From the NCBI RefSeq assembly GCF_009865385.1, contig NZ_WWJT01000788.1, positions 16,578 to 80,577 on the forward strand: a DNA stretch of 64,000 nucleotides, read 5' to 3'. The translations under genes and the position numbers were made by a program. The notes below the pieces were generated by a model that was not told the DNA's origin, searched no databases, and was given only the letters and a program-made list of their open reading frames with translations. Positions 56,901-64,000 of this stretch are shown piece after piece (position 1 is the first letter of the stretch; each line of letters starts with the position of its first letter). The stretch is from Streptomyces sp. SID486 (GTDB lineage: Bacteria > Actinomycetota > Actinomycetes > Streptomycetales > Streptomycetaceae).

Positions 56901-57890
56901 TCAGGCCCGGCCTCGGGATCTCGCGGCCCGGGCGATGATCACGACCGCCTTCTCCAGCGCGTACTCGGGATCGTCACCGCCGCCCTTCACGCCCGCGTCC
57001 GCGTCGGCGACCGCCCGGAGCGCCACCGCGACCCCGTCCGGAGTCCAGCCCCGCATCTGCTGCCGTACCCGGTCGATCTTCCACGGGGGCATCCCCAACT
57101 CCCGCGCCAGGTCGGCGGGCCGTCCCCCGCGCGCGGAGGACAGTTTTCCGATGGCCCGGACACCCTGGGCCAGCGCACTGGTGATCATCACCGGCGCCAC
57201 GCCCGTCGCCAGCGACCATCTGAGCGCCTCCAGCGCCTCCGCCGTACGCCCCTCCACGGCCCGGTCGGCGACCGTGAAGCTCGACGCCTCGGCCCGGCCG
57301 GTGTAATACCGCCCGACGACCGCCTCGTCGATCGTCCCCTCCACGTCGGCGACGAGCTGCGCGGCCGCCGAGGCCAGCTCCCGCAGATCGCTTCCGATGG
57401 CGTCGCAGAGCGTCTGGCACGCCTCGGGTGTCGCCGACCGCCCGAGGGTGCGGAACTCCCCCCGCACGAAGGCCAGCCGGTCCGCGGGCTTGGTCATCTT
57501 CGGGCAGGCCACCTCCCGCGCCCCCGCCTTGCGCGCGGCGTCCAGCAGCCCCTTGCCCTTGGCGCCGCCGGCGTGCAGCAGCACGAGCGTGATCTCCTCG
57601 GCGGGCGAGCCGAGGTACGTCTTCACGTCCTTGACCGTGTCGGCGGACAGGTCCTGCGCGTTGCGTACGACCACGACCTTGCGCTCGGCGAAGAGCGACG
57701 GGCTGGTCAGCTCGGCGAGTGTGCCGGGCTGCAGCTGGTCCGAAGTCAGGTCACGTACGTCCGTGTCGGCGTCGGCGGCCTTGGCGGCGGCCACCACCTC
57801 CCGCACGGCACGGTCGAGCAGGAGGTCCTCCTGGCCCACGGCGAGGGTCACCGGGGCGAGAGGGTCGTCATTCGCAGTCTTCCTGGCCAT
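56901..57890 (-). CDS. holA: DNA polymerase III subunit delta
   Basis: A 329-residue clamp-loader subunit that opens the beta clamp. The sequence ADADTDVRDLTSDQLQPGTLAEL and LFAERKVVVVRNAQDL is typical of the N-terminal domain, with degenerate AAA+ domains and a C-terminal collar domain after it. The ATG at 57890 starts MARKTANDDPLAPVTL. Confidence 0.94.
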   Translation of the reverse strand: MARKTANDDPLAPVTLAVGQEDLLLDRAVREVVAAAKAADADTDVRDLTSDQLQPGTLAELTSPSLFAERKVVVVRNAQDLSADTVKDVKTYLGSPAEEITLVLLHAGGAKGKGLLDAARKAGAREVACPKMTKPADRLAFVRGEFRTLGRSATPEACQTLCDAIGSDLRELASAAAQLVADVEGTIDEAVVGRYYTGRAEASSFTVADRAVEGRTAEALEALRWSLATGVAPVMITSALAQGVRAIGKLSSARGGRPADLARELGMPPWKIDRVRQQMRGWTPDGVAVALRAVADADAGVKGGGDDPEYALEKAVVIIARAARSRGRA

Positions 57891-57978
57891 CGCTCAAAGC
57901 ATCCCACGCCGCACTGACAACGGACCGGCCCCGCCACCCCGACCGGACCCGGAGCGGTCCCGGAGTCCGGCCTCGGGG

Positions 57979-58224
57979 TCACGGCTCCTCGCGCCAGCCG
58001 TCCCACTCCCGCACGAACGCGTCCAGCTCGGCGGGGTCCAGCCGCTCGCGCTCGTCCCGCAGGACCAGCAGCCACTGGGCGTCCTCGGCGTCGTCCTCAC
58101 CGGCCAGCGCGTCCCGGACGAGCTGGGGCTCCTCGTCGATCGCGAACCGCTCCCCGAGCGCCTCGGCCGCCTCCTCCGCGGCATCGCGGTCCGGCAGCAC
58201 CAGCACGTGTCTCACATCGCTCAC
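57979..58224 (-). CDS. Small acidic protein of unknown function
   Basis: An 81-residue acidic protein (MSDVRHVLVLPDRDAAEEAAEAL at the start), with a short beta-alpha-beta style pattern and Trp-rich C-terminus (FVREWDGWREEP). No signal peptide or motif. Good codon bias and an ATG start. It lies between the YceI-like gene and holA on the same strand. The function is unknown. Confidence 0.75.
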   Translation of the reverse strand: MSDVRHVLVLPDRDAAEEAAEALGERFAIDEEPQLVRDALAGEDDAEDAQWLLVLRDERERLDPAELDAFVREWDGWREEP

Positions 58225-58274
58225 GGACCCATTCTCCGGTACTACGCACAGGCCCGAGGCATCGCCCGGTCGCT

Positions 58275-59165
58275 TCAGGTCTTCGGCTGGATCTGCACGT
58301 CGAGGTCGACGCGGATGCTCGGTCCGACCACCGCGATGCCCCGCGCCAGCATGGACTGCCAGCTGACCGTGAAGTCGTCCCGGTGCAGTTCGGTGGTGGC
58401 CCGGCAGGCGGCCCGCGTCTCGCCCTCCATCCCGTTGCCGACCCCGAGGTACTCGGTGTCGAGCGTGACCGTCCGCGTCACGCCGTGCAGCGACAGCGCG
58501 CCCGTGACCGCCCAGCGGCTGCCGCCCTTGTGGACGAACCGGTCGCCGTAGAACTCCAGCGTCGGGAACCGCCGCACGTCCAGGAAGTCCGCCGACCGCA
58601 GATGGTCGTCGCGCATCCGGACCCCCGTGTCGATGGACGCCGCGTCGATCACGACGTGCATCGCCGACCGCTCGACCCGGTCGGCGATCCGCACCGCCCC
58701 GGCGAAGGAGTGGAACCTCCCGTGGATCCGCGCGAGCCCGATGTGGCGCGCGGTGAAGCCGATCGACGAGTGCAACGGCTCCACCTCCCAGTCACCCGGC
58801 GCCGGCGGCTGTGGGGGCCGGGCGACCTGCAAGGTCACGTCACCGAGCGAGGCGAGGGAATTCTCGCCGACCAGCGCGGTGGCCCGGAACGGCGCGTAGC
58901 CCTCCGCCGTCACCGCGAGCCGGTACTCCCCCGCCGGCAGCGTGGCCACGAACGAGCCGTAGGGGTCCGTCCCGCCGGTCATCACGCGGCGGCCCGCGGA
59001 GTCGCTGACCACCAACTCGGCTCCCCTGACCGGCTCGTTGACCGGATCCACCACACGGCAGCCGAGCACTCCGGCGTCCGGCGGGGTCCGGAGCGCCGCC
59101 AGGGGACTCGTCCGTTGAATCCGACTCATCCGGTTCGTCCGGTCATCCAGCCAGCGGCCGAACAT
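58275..59165 (-). CDS. YceI-family protein with N-terminal carboxypeptidase-regulatory-like domain
   Basis: A 296-residue protein in two parts. Residues about 33-112 are an Ig-like CarboxypepD_reg domain (VLGCRVVDPVNEPVRGAELVV ... GSFVATLPAGEYRLAVTAEGYAP). Residues about 122-295 are a YceI lipocalin-like domain (WEVEPLHSSIGFTARHIGLARIHGRF, HGVTRTVTLD), which binds isoprenoid-type lipids in other species. No signal peptide is visible, so it may be cytoplasmic. Confidence 0.9.
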   Translation of the reverse strand: MFGRWLDDRTNRMSRIQRTSPLAALRTPPDAGVLGCRVVDPVNEPVRGAELVVSDSAGRRVMTGGTDPYGSFVATLPAGEYRLAVTAEGYAPFRATALVGENSLASLGDVTLQVARPPQPPAPGDWEVEPLHSSIGFTARHIGLARIHGRFHSFAGAVRIADRVERSAMHVVIDAASIDTGVRMRDDHLRSADFLDVRRFPTLEFYGDRFVHKGGSRWAVTGALSLHGVTRTVTLDTEYLGVGNGMEGETRAACRATTELHRDDFTVSWQSMLARGIAVVGPSIRVDLDVQIQPKT

Positions 59166-59291
59166 CTACGACACCTCTGTACGCCTCGACATCATCTGTT
59201 GTCGAAGATCCATTCGATCACCGATGCGGCTTTCGAGGCAACACGGGACCACATCACTCCAATCCAGGGCATCCGCCGGAACTTAACCGAA

Positions 59292-60152
59292 TTAAGCGTT
59301 CGGGTCAGGGTTTCGTACAGCAGGCTCGCGGTCCAACTCGATCCCGAAGCGGTCCCGGTAGACCGCCAGCACTTCCTCGCCCGTCGCCAGTTCCCGCGTC
59401 TCGCGCGTGCCGTCCCCGGCGGTGCTCGTCAGCCTCCGTCCGCTGAGGGTGATCCGTCCTCCGTCCTCCGTGACCCGCGAGCACACCAGCGACCGCGTGA
59501 AGTGGGACAGCGGTGAGGTCCGGTGCCACCAGGCGCCGGCCGCGAAGTCCCCGAGCGCCCGCGGGCGGGTCTCCAGCCGGTACTGCGGCTTGCCGTCCCG
59601 CACGACGTCCAGGTCGCCCGCGCCCTGCTGGTCAGCGCCACGCGCACCGGCAGGGTCCGGCCCGGCCTCCACCAGCCGGAAGGTGCCACCGGGGTCCTCC
59701 TGCTCCCCGCGCTCCGCGTAGGCCAGCGGCCAGTGGCTGTGTGCCCCGAACCCGACATCGGCGAGCCAGGTGTCCCCGTCCGCCGTCCGCACCCGCAGGG
59801 CGAGATGGTCGAAGGGGATCCCGAGCCGGCCGTCATCGTCGTAGACGCGGCCCGCGAGCAGCTCCACCTCATACCCGAGGGCGGTGAGCAACGTCCCGAA
59901 GGCACCGTTCAGTTCGTAGCAGAAACCACCGCGCCGGGCCTCGGTCACCTTGGCCAGCAGCCGTGTCCCGTCCAGCGTGACCTCCTCTCCGAGGTGGATC
60001 GAGAGGTTCTCGAAGGGGACGGCCCGCAGATGGTTCAGGTGCAGCTCACGCAGCGCCGCACCGGTGGGCCGCTGCGGGCGCGAGCACCCGAGCCTGCGGA
60101 GATAGGCGTCGACCTGGGCTGGTGTCGTGTCGACCTGGGCTGGTGTCGTCAT
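59292..60152 (-). CDS. nat: Arylamine N-acetyltransferase
   Basis: A 286-residue acetyl-CoA-dependent transferase. The catalytic triad Cys78 (RRGGFCYELN), His116 (FDHLAL) and Asp132 (LADVGFG) is complete. The N-terminus contains an in-frame 21-bp duplication (7 residues, VDTTPAQ) at 60108-60149, so the true start may lie within the second copy. Acts on aromatic amines or hydrazines; homologues also serve in amide synthesis in antibiotic clusters, but no such cluster is nearby. Confidence 0.93.
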   Translation of the reverse strand: MTTPAQVDTTPAQVDAYLRRLGCSRPQRPTGAALRELHLNHLRAVPFENLSIHLGEEVTLDGTRLLAKVTEARRGGFCYELNGAFGTLLTALGYEVELLAGRVYDDDGRLGIPFDHLALRVRTADGDTWLADVGFGAHSHWPLAYAERGEQEDPGGTFRLVEAGPDPAGARGADQQGAGDLDVVRDGKPQYRLETRPRALGDFAAGAWWHRTSPLSHFTRSLVCSRVTEDGGRITLSGRRLTSTAGDGTRETRELATGEEVLAVYRDRFGIELDREPAVRNPDPNA

Positions 60153-60174
60153 GAGCCCAGTCTCACCCGGGGAC

Positions 60175-63125
60175 TCACGTGCGGCTCCGGCCCTCCCCCG
60201 TCACCCGTATCCTTCCGTCGCGCCCGCCGGTCCCGGTGATCACGAGCGCGCCGTCCCGGTCGGTGCGCAGCACCGCGGCGCCGCCGCTCCGCAGCGCGGC
60301 CACGGTGGCCGGTGCCGGGTGGCCATAGGGGTTGTCGGCCCCCGCGGACACCAGCGCCACCCGGGGCGCCGCGAGGTGTATCAGGTCCGGGTCCTGGTAG
60401 GCCGAGCCGTGGTGGGCCACCTTCAGGACGTCGACCCCGGCCAGCTCGGCCGCCGCCGGGGAACGGAGCAACGCCTGCTGGGACGGTGGTTCGAGGTCCC
60501 CGAGCAGCAGCAGCCGCAGCCCGCCGGTGCGCACGAGCAGCGCGACGCTGGCGTCGTTCGGCCCTTCCGGCTCGAAGAGGGGGACCGGCCGGGCCGGGGC
60601 CACCGGGGTGCCGGAGGACGTCGGGGTACCGGAAGTTGCCGGACGCCCAGGAGGTGCCGAGATGCCGGTGGACAGCGACGTACCGGTGGACATCGGCGTA
60701 CCGGCGGAGCCCGAGGTACCGGTGGACACCGAGGTACCTGACGGCCTCTGGAGGGAAGGCACCGGCGGTCGTGGGCTCTGCGGCGGGGGCCACAGGACGC
60801 GCCAGGCGAGCGGTCCGGTGCGCCGCTCCTCCCCCGCGACGGCCGTGGTGAGCGGGATGTGCCGCTCGGCCGCCTGCCTCCGCACGGCCTCCGCCTGGTC
60901 CGCCGGCTCGGCGAACCCCGTGGTCTCGATCGCGGCCACCGAGCGGCCCCGCAGGACGCCGGGGAGCCCCGCCACATGGTCGGCGTGGAAGTGGGTGAGG
61001 ACGAGCAGGGGGACGCGGGTGATGCCGAGCCGCCGCAGGCAGTCGTCCACCAGTGCCGGATCGGGCCCGGCGTCCACGACCACCCCGGCCCCCTCGCCCG
61101 CCGCCAGCACCGTGGCGTCGCCCTGTCCGACATCGCACATCGCGAACCGCCAGTCCGGCGGCGGCCAGCCCGTGATCACCCGGGTCAACGGCGCCGGCCG
61201 TGTGACCAGCAGCATGAGCAGCACCCCGAGCAGCGCGCACCATCCCGGGTGCCGCAGCAGTCTCCGCCCGGCCAGGACCACCGCGAAGGTGACCGCCGCG
61301 AGCGCGAGCGCACCCTGGCGGCTGCCCGGCCAGTCGATCCCCGCGCCGGGCAGCGCCGCACCGGCCCGGGCGACCCCGGCGATCCACCCCGCCGGCCAAC
61401 CCGCGCACCAGGCCAGCGCCTTGGCCGCCGGCATCACGACCGGTGCCGTCGCGAGCGCCGCGAACCCCACTACCGTGGCCGGTGCCACCGCCATCTCGGC
61501 GAGCAGGTTGCACGGCACCGCCACCAGGCTCACCCGGGCCGACAGCACGGCCACGACCGGAGCGCACACGGCCTGCGCGGCGGCCGCCGCCGCCAGTGCC
61601 TCGGCGAGTCGCGGGGGCACCCGGTGCCGCCGCAACGCCTCGCTCCACCCGGGCGCCAGCACCAGCAGCGCGCCGGTGGCCAGCACCGACAGCAGAAAGC
61701 CGTAACTGCGGGCCAGCCACGGGTCGTACAGCACGAGCAGCAGGACGGCCGTGGCCAGCGCCGGGATCAGGGATCTGCGGCGCCCGGTGGCCAGGGCGAG
61801 CAGGGCGACCGTCCCGCAGGCGGCGGCCCGCAGCACACTGGGATCGGGTCGGCAGACGACGACGAAGCCCAGCGTCAACGCTCCCGCGAGCAGGGCCGTC
61901 GCCCGTAGGGAGAGCCCCAGGCGAGGGGCCAGGCCACGGCGCTCGACCCGCTGGGCCAGCCCGGGCGGCCCGATGAGCAGCGCGAGCAGCACGGTGAGGT
62001 TGCTGCCGGAGACGGCGAGCATGTGTGTCAGGTCCGTCTCCTCGAAGGCGTGGTCGAGGTCGGGAGTGATGCGCGAGGTGTCCCCCACGACCAGTCCTGG
62101 AAGGAGCGCCCGCGCATCGGCCGGCAGGTCCTCGGTCGCCTCCCGCAGTCCGGCCCTCAGCCGCCCCGCCAGCCGTTGCGGCGCGCTCGGCCCCGCCACG
62201 ACGCGTGGGCCCGGCCGGCCGCGCACCCGCAGCACGGCCGCTGTCCAGTCCCCACCGGTCAGCGCGGGCGCCAGCCGCCCGCCGACCCGGAGCCTGGTGG
62301 ACGGCAGCAGCCGGAGCCAGGCGGCCCGCGCCGCCGGACTCCCCCGTGCGGCGCCGGATGACGGCGGCTCGGGGCTCCCGCTCCCTTCGGCACCTCCTTC
62401 CGGTGCCGGGACGTCCGCGCCGACGATCATCAGGACCGGCGTCCGGAGCCGCACCCGGCTCCCGCCGGCCTCCTCCACGCTCCGCAGCTCGGCCCGTACC
62501 AGCACCGCCGCGGGTGTCGCGTGATCGCCACGAACTCGGGGCCGGCTCAGCCAGGGATCACCGCTCACCTCGGCCTCGACGGTCACCGTCGCGAACCGCC
62601 GGGCCAGATCGGGCACCGGCCCGCGGCGCACATCGGCCCCGTGCAGCCCGGCGGAGGCGGCTGCCGCCGCGGCACAGAGCAGTGCGGCGGCGACGGCGGC
62701 ACGCGCCCAGCGGAACCGGCCGCACGCCTGCCCCGCCCGGCCGTTCCGTCCTGTCCGACCGGCCCCAGCCGCCCCACTGGGCCCGGCTCCACCCGACCGA
62801 CCGGCCCCACCCGCCCCACTGGCCCCGACTCCACCCGCCCGACCGGCCTTTCCGGTTCGCTCGGCCCGTCCCGGTCGCCTCAGCACAAGGAGGAGCACCC
62901 CACCGGTCAGGCAGGCGGCGGCGGTGGTGACGGTCCAGGCCGCCGGTGCGTCGAGAGTGAGGGCCGCCGTACCCCAGGCGGCCAGCGCGGGCGGCACCAG
63001 GCGCAGGTCCATGGGGGCGGTCCGGTCGGGGGCCTCGGTCCCGCTTCTCTCGTGTCCGGCGCGCGGTCCAGGCTCCCCGCTTCTCTCGTGTCCGGCGCGC
63101 GGTGCGCACTCGTCGCGCACGCGGT

Positions 63126-63129
<4 letters not shown>
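60175..63129 (-). CDS. comEC: ComEC/Rec2-family membrane channel with MBL domain
   Basis: A 984-residue membrane protein homologous to the DNA-uptake channel ComEC. N-terminal helices, an OB-like soluble domain (about 165-310), the competence domain (GLVVGDTSRITPDLDHAFEETDLTHMLAVSGSNL near 350, then about eight helices to 650) and a C-terminal metallo-beta-lactamase domain (LTHFHADHVAGLPG near 705). A Ser/Thr/Gly/Pro insertion of about 60 residues interrupts the MBL domain (about 775-835). The first 38 residues contain a 12-residue duplication; a later ATG at 63012 is an alternative start. The ATG at 63129 overlaps the comEA stop. Natural transformation is not established in Streptomyces, so the role is open. 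Confidence 0.93.
63041..63103. repeat. 36-bp direct repeat at the comEC start
   Basis: A 27-base identical segment starts at 63041 and again at 63077 (period 36). It encodes two copies of RAGHERSG plus a variable tetrapeptide in the N-terminus of ComEC as annotated. Confidence 0.8.

Positions 63130-64000
<871 letters not shown>

Overview
This window is a stretch of a Streptomyces (or very close relative) chromosome. The base composition is very GC-rich with the matching third-position bias. GTG starts and start/stop overlaps (ATGA, GTGA) are common. Much of the content is the conserved actinomycete core: leuA with a leucine-rich leader peptide, era, ybeY-phoH, hrcA-dnaJ with a CIRCE site, hemW, lepA/rpsT, holA and comEC-comEA. 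No rRNA, tRNA, CRISPR array, prophage or intact insertion sequence was seen.

Layout. 1-6359: a Dpp/Opp-type ABC importer (binding protein cut by the left edge, permease, a fused permease-ATPase, a second ATPase) followed directly by a DapA-family aldolase/lyase. 6360-9426: a gene-poor scar zone holding remnants of ISAs1-like and IS5-like transposases, a gene that lost its 5' end, and one intact secreted SGNH hydrolase. 9427-12716: an ECF41-type sigma factor coupled to a DoxX-like membrane protein, a secreted sialidase, and a TerB-like protein. 12842-17688: leuA with its attenuation leader, a protealysin-type M4 protease with its emfourin-type inhibitor gene, and a family 1 beta-glucosidase. 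17792-26860: era, then a block that looks inserted (a second-type ammonium transporter plus PII protein, and three genes of a WxL-like cell-surface system), then a deaminase-like gene, an XRE regulator facing an MFS exporter, and mmcQ. 26857-29756: the CBS-domain protein, ybeY and phoH. 29935-34884: a glucarate-degradation operon (kdgD, gudD, PfkB kinase) and an MFS protein. 34857-37147: a purine-base deaminase, RNase Z and a HIT protein. 37297-49255: a tricorn-type protease, a small lipoprotein, a VOC protein, rsmE with a nitronate monooxygenase, dnaJ-hrcA, an MBL hydrolase, a DUF3097 protein and hemW. 49282-53840: a SpoIIE-type phosphatase and an acyl-CoA ligase, separated by about 850 bp that is almost wholly tandem repeats. 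54102-64000: lepA/rpsT, holA, a small acidic protein, a YceI-like protein, arylamine N-acetyltransferase, comEC and comEA (cut by the right edge).

The features that look most out of the ordinary are: (i) the three-gene DUF916/WxL-like surface cluster at 20473-23549; (ii) the Amt-PII pair beside it, whose transporter has Glu in place of the first pore histidine and which lacks an adjacent glnD; (iii) the protease/emfourin pair; (iv) the dense, non-CRISPR tandem repeat arrays at 51260-51950; and (v) the importer-lyase operon, whose architecture resembles Sat-type sialic acid uptake systems and lies 4.4 kb from a sialidase gene. All functions are predictions from sequence reading. No database search was run.
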